Positions 49,001-61,408 of a DNA stretch of 64,000 bases are shown in pieces; position 1 is the stretch's first letter, and each line of letters starts with the position of its first letter. This stretch comes from Hydractinia symbiolongicarpus (taxonomy: Eukaryota; Cnidaria; Hydrozoa; Anthoathecata; Hydractiniidae): the NCBI RefSeq assembly GCF_029227915.1, contig NC_079887.1:26969650-27033649 (forward strand), written 5' to 3'. The notes below the pieces were generated by a model. The model saw only the letters and a list, made by a program, of their open reading frames with translations. It was not told the origin of the DNA and ran no database searches. The position numbers and the translations under genes were made by a program.

Positions 49001-52000
49001 GGCAAACGAAAACCCGCGATTTCCCGTAAATCCCGGCTTGGCCCGTATAGTCAAAAGTATACAAAGAAAGTACCCAGGGAGTAAACTCATTTCCCGAACG
49101 ATTTTTTAAATTATTTTTTCACCACTAAAAGGCATGAGACTTGTAGTTTTCAAAAAAGTTTTCATTTTTGATGAGACGCTGAATAAAAGAAGTTTAATCG
49201 CCGGCAAACGAAAACCTGCGATTTCCCGTAAATCCTGGACTCGGCCCGTATAGTCAAAAGTATACAAAGAAAGTACCCAGGGAGTAAACTCATTTCCCAA
49301 ACGATTTTTTAAATTATTATTTCACCACTAAAACGCATGAGACTTGTAGTTTTCTAGAATGTTTTCATTTTTGATGAGACGCTGAATAAAAGCAGTTTAA
49401 TCGCCGGCAAACGAAAACCCGTGATTTCCCGTAAATCCCGGGCTTGGCACGTATAGTCGAATGTATACAAAGAAAGTACCGTGTGAGTTAACTCATTTCC
49501 AGAACGATTTTTTAAATTATTTTTTCACCACTAAAACGCATAAGACTTGTAGTTTTTAAAAATGTTTTCATTTTTGATGAGACGCTGAATAAAAGAAGTT
49601 TAATCGCCGGGAAACGAAAACCCGCGATTTCCCGTAAATCCCGGGCTTGGCCCGTATAGTCAAAAGTATACAAAGAAAGTACCCTGTGAGTTAACTCATT
49701 TCCAGAACGGTTTTTTAAATTATTTCTTCACCACTAAAACGCATAAGACTTGTAGTTTTTAAAAATGTTTTCATTTTTGATGAGACGCTGAATAAAAGAA
49801 GTTTAATCGCCGGCAAACGAAAACCCGCGATTTCCCGTAAATCCCGGGCTTGGCCCGTATAGTCAAAAGTATACAAAGAAAGTACCCAGGGAGTAAACTC
49901 ATTTCCGGAACGATTTTTTATATTATTTTTTTACCACTAAACGCATGAGACTTGTAGTTTTCAAAAATATTTTCATATTTGATGGGACGCTGAATAAAAG
50001 AAGTTTAATCGCCGGCAAACGAAAATCCGCGATTTCCCGTAAATCCCGGACTCGGCCCGTATAGTCAAAAGTATACAAGAAAGTACCCAGGGAGTAAACT
50101 CATTTCCCGAACGATTTTTTAAATTATTTTTTCACCACTAAAACGCATGAGACTTGTAGTTTTCAAAAATGTTTTCATTTTTGATGAGACGCTTAATGAA
50201 AGAGGTTTAATCGCCGGAAAACGAAAATCCGCGATTTCCCGTAAATCCCGGGCTTGGCCCGTATAGTCGAATGTATACAAAGAAAGTACCCTGTGAGTAA
50301 ACTCATTTCCAGAACGATTTTTTAAATTATTTTTTGACCACTAAAACGCATCAGACTTGTAGTTTTTAAAATGTTTTCAATTTTGATGAAACGCTGAATA
50401 AAAGAAGTTTAATCGCCGGCAAACGAAAACCCGCGATTTCCCGTAAATCCCGGCTTGGCACGTATAGTCGCATGTATGCAAAGAAAGTACCCTGTGAGTA
50501 AACTCATTTCCAGAACGATTTTTTAAATTATTTTTTCACCACTAAAGCCCATGAGACTTGTAGTTTTTAAAAATGTTTTCATTTTTGATGAGACGCTGAA
50601 TAAAAGAAGTTTAATCGCCGGCAAACGAAAACCCGCGATTTCCCGTAAATCCCGGGCTTGGCCCGTATAGTCAAAAGTATACAAAGAAAGTACCCAGGGA
50701 GTAAACTCATTTCAGGAACGATTTTTTATATTATTTTTTTACCACTAAACGCATGAGACTTGTAGTTTTCAAAAATATTTTCATATTTGATGGGACGCTG
50801 AATAAAAGAAGTTTAATCGCCGGCAAACGAAAATCCGCGATTTCCCGTAAATCCCGGACTCGGCCCGTATAGTCAAAAGTATACAAGAAAGTACCCAGGG
50901 AGTAAACTCATTTCCCGAACGATTTTTTAAATTATTTTTTCACCACTTAAACGCATGAGACTTGTAGTTTTCAAAAATGTTTTCATTTTTGATGAGACGC
51001 TGAATAAAAGAAGTTTAATCGCCGGCAAACGAAAACCTGCGATTTCCCGTAAATCCTGGACTCGGCCCGTATAGTCAAAAGTATACAAAGAAAGTACCCA
51101 GGGAGTAAACTCATTTCCCAAACGATTTTTTAAATTATTATTTCACCACTAAAACGCATGAGACTTGTAGTTTTCAAGAATGTTTTCATTTTTGATGAGA
51201 CGCTGAATAAAAGCAGTTTAATCGCCGGCAAACGAAAACCCGTGATTTCCCGTAAATCCCGGGCTTGGCACGTATAGTCGAATGTATACAAAGAAAGTAC
51301 CCTGTGAGTTAACTCATTTCCAGAACGATTTTTTAAATTATTTTTTCACCACTAAAACGCCTAAGACTTGTAGTTTTTAAAAATGTTTTCATTTTGGATG
51401 AGACGCTGAATAAAAGAAGTTTAATCGCCAGCAAACGAAAACCCGCGATTTCCCGTAAATCCCGGCTTGGCCCGTATAGTCAAAAGTATACAAAGAAAGT
51501 ACCCAGGGAGTAAACTCATTTCCCGAACGATCCTTTAAATTACTTTTTTACCACTAAAACGCATGAGACTTGTAGTTTTCAAAAATGTTTTCATTTTTGA
51601 TGAGACGCTTAATGAAAGAGGTTTAATCGCCGGAAAACGAAAACCCGCGATTACCCGTAAATCCTGGGCTTGGCCCGTATAGTCGAATGTATACAAAGAA
51701 AGTACCCTGTGAGTAAACTCATTTCCAGAACGATTTTTTAAATTATTTTTTCACCACTAAAACGCACCACACTTGTAGTTTTTAAAAATGTTTTCATTTT
51801 TGATGAGACGCTGAATAAAAGAAGTTTAATCGCCGGCAAACGAAAACCTGCGATTACCCTAAATCCCGGGCTTGGCACGTATAGTCGAATGTATACAAAG
51901 AAAGTACCCTGTGAGTAAACTCATTTCCAGAACGATTTTTTAAATTATTTTTTCACCACTAAAACGCATAAGACTTGTAGTTTTTAAAAATGTTTTCATT

Positions 52001-52374
52001 TTTGATGAGACGCTGAATAAAAGAAGTTTAATCGCCGGCAAACTAAAACCCGCGATTTCCCGTAAATCCCGGCTTGGCCCGTATAGTCAAAAGTATACAA
52101 AGAAAGTACCCAGGGAGTAAACTCATTTCCCGAACGATTTTTTAAATTACTTTTTCACCACTAAAACGCATGAGACTTGTAGTTTTCAAAAATGTTTTCA
52201 TTTTTGATGAGACCCTGAATAAAAGAAGTTTAAACGCCGGCAAACGGAAACCCGCGATTTTCCGTAAATCCCGGACCTGGCCCGTATAGTCAAAAGTATA
52301 CAAAGAAAGTACCCAGGGAGTAAACTCATTTCCCGAACGATTTTTTAAATTACTTTTTCACCACTAAAACGCAT
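46059..52374. repeat. 6,219-bp HOR, copy 2 plus about 100 bp
   Basis: Second copy of the 31-monomer unit. All the rare variants listed for copy 1 recur exactly 6,219 bp later (for example CTTAG at 46,260). The match continues about 100 bp into a third round and ends at 52,374, where GCATAAGAC replaces GCATGAGAC. Near-identity over 6.2 kb means a very recent tandem duplication, or an assembly duplication that long reads would settle. Confidence 0.92.
48659..48805. repeat. Internally deleted monomer (147 bp), copy 2
   Basis: Same deletion, with the same breakpoint, 6,219 bp downstream of the first. The shared breakpoint shows that the deletion happened before the 31-monomer unit was duplicated. 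It also explains why the unit is 6,219 bp long and not about 6,275 bp. Confidence 0.88.
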
Positions 52375-52709
52375 AAGACTTGTAGTTTTTAAAAATGTTT
52401 TCATTTTTGATGAGACGCTGAATAAAAGAAGTTTAATCGCCGCCAAACGAAAGCCCGCGATGTCCCGTAAATCCCAGGCTTGGCCCGTATAGTCAAAAGT
52501 ATACAAAGAAAGTACCCAGGGAGTAAACTCATTTCCCGAACGATTTTTTATAATATTTTTTTACCACTAAACGCATGAGACATGTAGTTTTCCAAAATAT
52601 TTTCATATTTGATGGGACGCTGAATAAAAGAAGTTTAATCGCCGGCAAACGAAAATCCGCGATTTCCCGTAAATCCCGGACTCGGCCCGTATAGTCAAAA
52701 GTATACAAG

Positions 52710-55700
52710 AAAGTACCCAGGGAGTAAACTCATTTCCCGAACGATTTTTTAAATTATTTTTTCACCACTAAAACGCATGAGACTTGTAGTTTTCAAAAAT
52801 ATTTTCATTTTTGATGAGACGCTGAATAAAAGAAGTTTAATCGCCGGCAAACGAAAACCCGCGATTTCCCGTAAATCCCGGGCTTGGCCCGTATAGTCAA
52901 AAGTATACAAAGAAAGTACCCAGGGAATAAACTCATTTCCCGAACGATTTTTTAAATTATTTTTTCACCACTAAAACGCATAAGACTTGTAGTTTTTAAA
53001 AATGTTTTCATTTTTGATGAGACGCTGAATAAAAGAAGTTTAATCGCCGGCAAACGAAAACCCGCGATTTCCCGTAAATCCCGGGCTTGGCCCGTATAGT
53101 CAGAAGTATGCAAAGAAAGTACCCAGGGAGTAAACTCGTTTCCCGAACGATTTTTTATATTATTTTTTTACCACTAAACGCATGAGATTTGTAGTTTTCA
53201 AAAATATTTTCATATTTGATGGGACGCTGAATAAAAGAAGTTTAATCGCCGGCAAACGAAAATCCGCGATTTCCCGTAAATCCCGGACTCGGCCCGTATA
53301 GTCAAAAGTATACAAGAAAGTACCCAGGGAGTAAACTCATTTCCCGAACGATTTTTTAAATTATTTTTTTCACCACTAAAACGCATAAGACTTGTAGTTT
53401 TTAAAAATGTTTTCATTTTTGATGAGACGCTGAATAAAAGAAGTTTAATCGCCGGCAAACGAAAACCCGCGATTTCCCGTAAATCCCGGGCTTGGCCCGT
53501 ATAGTCAAAAGTATACAAAGAAAGTACCCAGGGAGTAAACTCATTTCCGGAACGATTTTTTATATTATTTTTTTACCACTAAACGCATGAGACTTGTAGT
53601 TTTCAAAAATATTTTCATATTTGATGGGACGCTGAATAAAAGAAGTTTAATCGCCGGCAAACGAAAATCCGCGATTTCCCGTAAATCCCGGACTCGGCCC
53701 GTATAGTCAAAAGTATACAAGAAAATACCTAGGGAGTAAACTCATTTCCCGAACGATTTTTTAAATTATTTTTTCACCACTAAAACGCATGAGACTTGTA
53801 GTTTTCAAAAATGTTTTCATTTTTGATGAGACGCTGAATAAAAGAAGTTTAATCGCCGGCAAACGAAAACCTGCGATTTCCCGTAAATCCTGAACTCGGC
53901 CCGTATAGTCAAAAGTATACAAAGAAAGTACCCAGGGAGTAAACTCATTTCCCAAACGATTTTTTAAATTATTATTTCACCACTGAAACGCATGAGACTT
54001 GTAGTTTTCAAGAATGTTTTCATTTTTGATGAGACGCTGAATAAAAGCAGTTTAATCGCCCGCAAACGAAAACCCGTGATTTCCCGTAAATCCCGGGCTT
54101 GGCACGTATAGTCGAATGTATACAAAGAAAGTACCCTGTGAGTTAACTCATTTCCAGAACGATTTTTTAAATTATTTTTTCACCACTAAAACGCCTAAGA
54201 CTTGTAGTTTTTAAAAATGTTTTCATTTTTGATGAGACGCTGAATAAAAGAAGTTTAATCGCCGGCAAACGAAAACCCGCGATTTCCCGTAAATCCCGGC
54301 TTGGCCCGTATAGTCAAAAGTATACAAAGAAAGTACCCAGGGAGTAAACTCATTTCCCGAACGATTCTTTAAATTACTTTTTTACCACTAAAACGCATGA
54401 GACTTGTAGTTTTCAAAAATGTTTTCATTTTTGATGAGACGCTTAATGAAAGAGGTTTAATCGCCGGAAAACGAAAACCCGCGATTTCCCGTAAATCCCG
54501 GGCTTGGCCCGTATAGTCGAATGTATACAAAGAAAGTACCCTGTGAGTAAACTCATTTCCAGAACGATTTTTTAAATTATTTTTTCACCACTAAAACGCA
54601 TCACACTTGTAGTTTTTAAAAATGTTTTCATTTTTGATGAGACGCTGAATAAAAGAAGTTTAATCGCCGGCAAACGAAAACCTGCGATTACCCTAAATCC
54701 CGGGCTTGGCACGTATAGTCGAATGTATACAAAGAAAGTACCCTGTGAGTAAACTCATTTCCAGAACGATTTTTTAAATTATTTTTTCACCACTAAAACG
54801 CATAAGACTTGTAGTTTTTAAAAATGTTTTCATTTTTGATGAGACGCTGAATAAAAGAAGTTTAATCGCCAGCAAACGAAAACCCGCGATTTCCCGTAAA
54901 TCCCTGCTTGGCCCGTATAGTCAAAAGTATACAAAGAAAGTACCCAGGGAGTAAACTCATTTCCCGAACGATTTTTTAAATTACTTTTTCACCACTAAAA
55001 CGCATGAGACTTGTAGTTTTCAAAAATGTTTTCATTTTTGATGAGACCCTGAATAAAAGAAGTTTAATCGCCGGCAAACGGAAACCCGCGATTTCCCGTA
55101 AATCCCGGACCTGGCCCGTATAGTCAAAAGTATACAAAGAAAGTACCCAGGGAGTAAACTCATTTCCCGAACGATTTTTTAAATTACTTTTTCACCGCTA
55201 AAACGCATAAGATTTGTAGTTTTTAAAAATGTTTTCATTTTTGATGAGACGCTGAATAAAAGAAGTTTAATCGCCGGCAAACGAAAGCCCGCGATGTCCC
55301 GTAAATCCCAGGCTTGGCCCGTATAGTCAAAAGTATACAAAGAAAGTACCCAGGGAGTAAACTCATTTCCCGAACGATTTTTTATATTATTTTTTTACCA
55401 CTAAACGCATGAGACTTGTAGTTTTCAAAAATGTTTTCATTTTTGATGAGACCCTGAATAAAAGAAGTTTAATCGCCGGCAAACGGAAACCCGCGATTTC
55501 CCGTAAATCCCGGACCTGGCCCGTATAGTCAAAAGTATACAAAGAAAGTACCCAGGGAGTAAACTCATTTCCCGAACGATTTTTTAAATTATTTTTTCAC
55601 CACTAAAACGCATGAGAGTTGTAGTTTTCAAAAATGTTTTCATTTTTGATGAGACGCTGAATAAAAGAAGTTTAATCGCCGGCAAACGAAAACCCGCGAT

Positions 55701-57393
55701 TTCCCGTAAATCCCGGGCTTGGCCCGTATAGTCAAAAGTATACAAAGAAAGTACCCAGGGAATAAACTCATTTCCCGAACGATTTTTTAAATTATTTTTT
55801 CACCACTAAAACGCATAAGACTTGTAGTTTTTAAAAATGTTTTCATTTTTGATGAGACGCTGAATAAAAGAAGTTTAATCGCCGGCAAACGAAAACCCGC
55901 GATTTCCCGTAAATCCCGGGCTTGGCCCGTATAGTCAGAAGTATGCAAAGAAAGTACCCAGGGAGTAAACTCGTTTTCCGAACGATTTTTTATATTATTT
56001 TTTTACCACTAAACGCATGAGACTTGTAGTTTTCAAAAATATTTTCATATTTGATGGGACGCTGAATAAAAGAAGTTTAATCGCCGGCAAACGAAAATCC
56101 GCGATTTCCCGTAAATCCCGGACTCGGCCCGTATAGTCAAAAGTATACAAGAAAGTACCCAGGGAGTAAACTCATTTCCCGAACGATTTTTTAATTTATT
56201 TTTTTCACCACTAAAACGCATAAGACTTGTAGTTTTTTAAAAATGTTTTCATTTTTGATGAGACGCTGAATAAAAGAAGTTTAATCGCCGGCAAAAGAAA
56301 ACCCGCGATTTCCCGTAAATCCCGGGCTTGGCCCGTATAGTCAAAAGTATACAAAGAAAGTACCCAGGGAGTAAACTCATTTCCGGAACGATTTTTTATA
56401 TTATTTTTTTACCACTAAACGCATGAGACTTGTAGTTTTCAAAAATATTTTCATATTTGATGGGACGCTGAATAAAAGAAGTTTAATCGCCGGCAAACGA
56501 AAATCCGCGATTTCCCGTAAATCCCGGACTCGGCCCGTATAGTCAAAAGTATACAAGAAAATACCCAGGGAGTAAACTCATTTCCCGAACGATTTTTTAA
56601 ATTATTTTTTCACCACTAAAACGCATGAGACTTGTAGTTTTCAAAAATGTTTTCATTTTTGATGAGACGCTGAATAAAAGAAGTTTAATCGCCGGCAAAC
56701 GAAAACCTGCGATTTCCCGTAAATCCTGGACTCGGCCCGTATAGTCAAAAGTATACAAAGAAAGTACCCAGGGAGTAAACTCATTTCCCAAACGATTTTT
56801 TAAATTATTATTTCACCACTAAAACGCATGAGACTTGTAGTTTTCAAGAATGTTTTCATTTTTGATGAGACGCTGAATAAAAGCAGTTTAATCGCCGGCA
56901 AACGAAAACCCGTGATTTCCCGTAAATCCCGGGCTTGGCACGTATAGTCGAATGTATACAAAGAAAGTACCCTGTGAGTTAACTCATTTCCAGAACGATT
57001 TTTTAAATTATTTTTTCACCACTAAAACGCCTAAGACTTGTAGTTTTTAAAAATGTTTTCATTTTTGATGAGACGCTGAATAAAAGAAGTTTAATCGCCG
57101 GCAAACGAAAACCCGCGATTTCCCGTAAATCCCGGCTTGGCCCGTATAGTCAAAAGTATACAAAGAAAGTACCCAGGGAGTAAACTCATTTCCCGAACGA
57201 TTCTTTAAATTACTTTTTTACCACTAAAACGCATGAGACTTGTAGTTTTCAAAAATGTTTTCATTTTTGATGAGACGCTTAATGAAAGAGGTTTAATCGC
57301 CGGAAAACGAAAACCCGCGATTTCCCGTAAATCCTGGGCTTGGCCCGTATAGTCGAATGTATACAAAGAAAGTACCCTGTGAGTAAACTCATT
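52710..57393. repeat. 2,836-bp HOR (14 monomers), about 1.65 copies
   Basis: 52,710-54,557 matches 55,546-57,393. Shared markers are GGGAATAAACTC (52,924/55,759), GTCAGAAGTATGC (about 53,099/55,934), AACTCGTTTC/T (about 53,134/55,969), GAAAATACC (about 53,721/56,557) and CGATTCTTTAAATTAC (about 54,361/57,197). The offset changes from 2,835 to 2,836 bp because of an extra T near 56,230. Confidence 0.82.
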
Positions 57394-60300
57394 TCCCGAA
57401 CAATTTTTTAAATTACTTTTTCACCACTAAAACGCATGAGACTTGTAGTTTTCAAAAATGTTTTCATTTTTGATGAGACCCTGAATAAAAGAAGTTTAAT
57501 CGCCGGCAAACGGAAACCGCGATTTCCCGTAAATCCCGGACCTGGCCCGTATAGTCAAAAGTATACAAAGAAAGTACCCAGGGAGTAAACTCATTTCCCG
57601 AACGATTTTTTAAATTACTTTTTCACCACTAAAACGCATAAGACTTGTAGTTTTTAAAAATGTTTTCATTTTTGATGAGACGCTGAATAAAAGAAGTTTA
57701 ATCGCCGGCAAACGAAAGCCCGCGATGTCCCGTAAATCCCAGGCTTGGCCCGTATAGTCAAAAGTATACAAAGAAAGTACCCAGGGAGTAAACTCATTTC
57801 CCGAACGATTTTTTATATTATTTTTTTACCACTAAACGCATGAGACATGTAGTTTTCCAAAATATTTTCATATTTGATGGGACGCTGAATAAAAGAAGTT
57901 TAATCGCCGGCAAACGAAAATCTGCGATTTCCCGTAAATCCCGGACTCGGCCCGTATAGTCAAAAGTATACAAAGAAAGTACCCAGGGAGTAAACTCATT
58001 TCCCGAACGATTTTTTAAATTACTTTTTCACCACTAAAACGCATGAGACTTGTAGTTTTCAAAAATGTTTTCATTTTTGATGAGACCCTGAATAAAAGAA
58101 GTTTAATCGCCGGCAAACGGAAACCGCGATTTCCCGTAAATCCCGGACCTGGCCCGTATAGTCAAAAGTATACAAAGAAAGTACCCAGGGAGTAAACTCA
58201 TTTCCCGAACGATTTTTTAAATTACTTTTTCACCACTAAAACGCATAAGACTTGTAGTTTTTAAAAATGTTTTCATTTTTGATGAGACGCTGAATAAAAG
58301 AAGTTTAATCGCCGGCAAACGAAAGCCCGCGATGTCCCGTAAATCCCAGGCTTGGCCCGTATAGTCAAAAGTATACAAAGAAAGTACCCAGGGAGTAAAC
58401 TCATTTCCCGAACGATTTTTTATATTATTTTTTTACCACTAAACGCATGAGACATGTAGTTTTCCAAAATATTTTCATATTTGATGGGACGCTGAATAAA
58501 AGAAGTTTAATCGCCGGCAAAAGAAAACCCGCGATTTCCCGTAAATCCCGGGCTTGGCCCGTATAGTCAAAAGTATACAAAGAAAGTACCCAGGGAGTAA
58601 ACTCATTTCCGGAACGATTTTTTATATTATTTTTTTACCACTAAACGCATGAGACTTGTAGTTTTCAAAAATATTTTCATATTTGATGGGACGCTGAATA
58701 AAAGAAGTTTAATCGCCGGCAAACGAAAATCCGCGATTTCCCGTAAATCCCGGACTCGGCCCGTATAGTCAAAAGTATACAAGAAAATACCCAGGGAGTA
58801 AACTTATTTCCCGAACGATTTTTTAAATTATTTTTTCACCACTAAAACGCACGAGACTTGTAGTTTTCAAAAATGTTTTCATTTTTGATGAGACGCTGAA
58901 TAAAAGAAGTTTAATCGCCGGCAAACGAAAACCTGCGATTTCCCGTAAATCCTGGACTCGGCCCGTATAGTCAAAAGTATACAAAGAAAGTACCCAGGGA
59001 GTAAACTCATTTCCCAAACGATTTTTTAAATTATTATTTCACCACTAAAACGCATGAGACTTGTAGTTTTCAAGAATGTTTTCATTTTTGATGAGACGCT
59101 GAATAAAAGCAGTTTAATCGCCGGCAAACGAAAACCCGTGATTTCCCGTAAATCCCGGGCTTGGCACGTATAGTCGAATGTATACAAAGAAAGTACCCTG
59201 TGAGTTAACTCATTTCCAGAACGATTTTTTAAATTATTTTTTCACCACTAAAACGCCTAAGACTTGTAGTTTTTAAAAATGTTTTCATTTTTGATGAGAC
59301 GCTGAATAAAAGAAGTTTAATCGCCGGCAAACGAAAACCCGCGATTTCCCGTAAATCCCGGCTTGGCCCGTATAGTCAAAAGTATACAAAGAAAGTACCC
59401 AGGGAGTAAACTCATTTCCCGAACGATTCCTTAAATTACTTTTTTACCACTAAAACGCATGAGACTTGTAGTTTTCAAAAATGTTTTCATTTTTGATGAG
59501 ACGCTTAATGAAAGAGGTTTAATCGCCGGAAAACGAAAACCCGCGATTTCCCGTAAATCCTGGGCTTGGCCCGTATAGTCGAATGTATACAAAGAAAGTA
59601 CCCTGTGAGTAAACTCATTTCCCGAACGATTTTTTAAATTACTTTTTCACCACTAAAACGCATGAGACTTGTAGTTTTCAAAAATGTTTTCATTTTTGAT
59701 GAGACCCTGAATAAAAGAAGTTTAATCGCCGGCAAACGGAAACCGCGATTTCCCGTAAATCCCGGACCTGGCCCGTATAGTCAAAAGTATACAAAGAAAG
59801 TACCCAGGGAGTAAACTCATTTCCCGAACGATTTTTTAAATTACTTTTTCACCACTAAAACGCATAAGACTTGTAGTTTTTAAAAATGTTTTCATTTTTG
59901 ATGAGACGCTGAATAAAAGAAGTTTAATCGCCGGCAAACGAAAGCCCGCGATGTCCCGTAAATCCCAGGCTTGGCCCGTATAGTCAAAAGTATACAAAGA
60001 AAGTACCCAGGGAGTAAACTCATTTCCCGAACGATTTTTTATATTATTTTTTTACCACTAAACGCATGAGACATGTAGTTTTACAAAATATTTTCATATT
60101 TGATGGGACGCTGAATAAAAGAAGTTTAATCGCCGGCAAACGAAAATCTGCGATTTCCCGTAAATCCCGGACTCGGCCCGTATAGTCAAAAGTATACAAA
60201 GAAAGTACCCAGGGAGTAAACTCATTTCCCGAACGATTTTTTAAATTACTTTTTCACCACTAAAACGCATGAGACTTGTAGTTTTCAAAAATGTTTTCAT

Positions 60301-60747
60301 TTTTGATGAGACCCTGAATAAAAGAAGTTTAATCGCCGGCAAACGGAAACCGCGATTTCCCGTAAATCCCGGACCTGGCCCGTATAGTCAAAAGTATACA
60401 AAGAAAGTACCCAGGGAGTAAACTCATTTCCCGAACGATTTTTTAAATTACTTTTTCACCACTAAAACGCATAAGACTTGTAGTTTTTAAAAATGTTTTC
60501 ATTTTTGATGAGACGCTGAATAAAAGAAGTTTAATCGCCGGCAAACGAAAGCCCGCGATGTCCCGTAAATCCCAGGCTTGGCCCGTATAGTCAAAAGTAT
60601 ACAAAGAAAGTACCCAGGGAGTAAACTCATTTCCCGAACGATTTTTTATATTATTTTTTTACCACTAAACGCATGAGACATGTAGTTTTCCAAAATATTT
60701 TCATATTTGATGGGACGCTGAATAAAAGAAGTTTAATCGCCGGCAAA
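56265..60747. repeat. 2,226-bp HOR (11 monomers), two tandem copies
   Basis: GGCAAAAGAAAACCC (about 56,290/58,516), GAAAATACCC (about 56,557/58,783) and the two-base deletion form CGGAAACCGCG (57,511/59,737 and 58,118/60,344) repeat 2,226 bp apart. A difference is CGATTCTTTAAAT near 57,200 versus CGATTCCTTAAAT near 59,426. The unit contains the 607-bp trimer. Confidence 0.84.
57384..58521. repeat. 607-bp trimer HOR, about two copies
   Basis: Three monomers repeat as a set: one with AGACCCTGAAT and CGGAAACCGCG, one with GCGATGTCCCG, and one with GAGACATGTAG. CGGAAACCGCG is at 57,511 and 58,118. The second round switches out near 58,521, where GGCAAAAGAAAACCC replaces GGCAAACGAAAATCTG. Confidence 0.82.
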
Positions 60748-61408
60748 CGAAAATCTGCGATTTCCCGTAAATCCCGGACTCGGCCCGTATAGTCAAAAGT
60801 ATACAAAGAAAGTACCCAGGGAGTAAACTCATTTCCCGAACGATTTTTTAAATTACTTTTTCACCACTAAAACGCATGAGACTTGTAGTTTTCAAAAATG
60901 TTTTCATTTTTGATGAGACCCTGATTAAAAGAAGTTTAATCGCCGGCAAACGGAAACCTGCGATTTCCCGTAAATCCCGGACCTGGCCCGTATAGTCAAA
61001 AGTATACAAAGAAAGTACCCAGGGAGTAAACTCATTTCCCGAACGATTTTTTAAATTACTTTTTCACCACTAAAACGCATAAGACTTGTAGTTTTTAAAA
61101 ATGTTTTTATTTTTGATGAGACGCTGAATAAAAGAAGTTTAATCGCCGGCAAACGAAAGCCCGCGATGTCCCGTAAATCTCGGGCTTGGCCCGTATAGTC
61201 AAAAGTATACAAAGAAAGTACCCAGAGAGTAAACTCATTTCCCGAACGATTTTTTATATTATTTTTTTACCACTAAACGCATGAGACATGTAGTTTTCCA
61301 AAATATTTTCATATTTGATGGGACGCTGAATAAAAGAAGTTTAATCGCCGGCAAACGAAAATCCGCGATTTCCCGTAAATCCCGGACTTGGCCCGTATAG
61401 TCAAAAGT
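59610..61408. repeat. 607-bp trimer HOR, three copies
   Basis: The same trimer occurs three times in a row here: CGGAAAC at 59,737, 60,344 and 60,951, and GCGATGTCCC near 59,949, 60,556 and 61,163. The third copy restores CGGAAACCTGCG and carries AGACCCTGATTAAAAG near 60,917. The copy number differs from the sister block at 57.4 kb, so trimer number changed after the 2,226-bp duplication. Confidence 0.83.

Noticed and set aside
53210-53518. Minus-strand frame of 102 codons
   Set aside because: This is a read-through caused by one extra T in the tract near 53,370; it spans two monomers and nothing suggests a protein.
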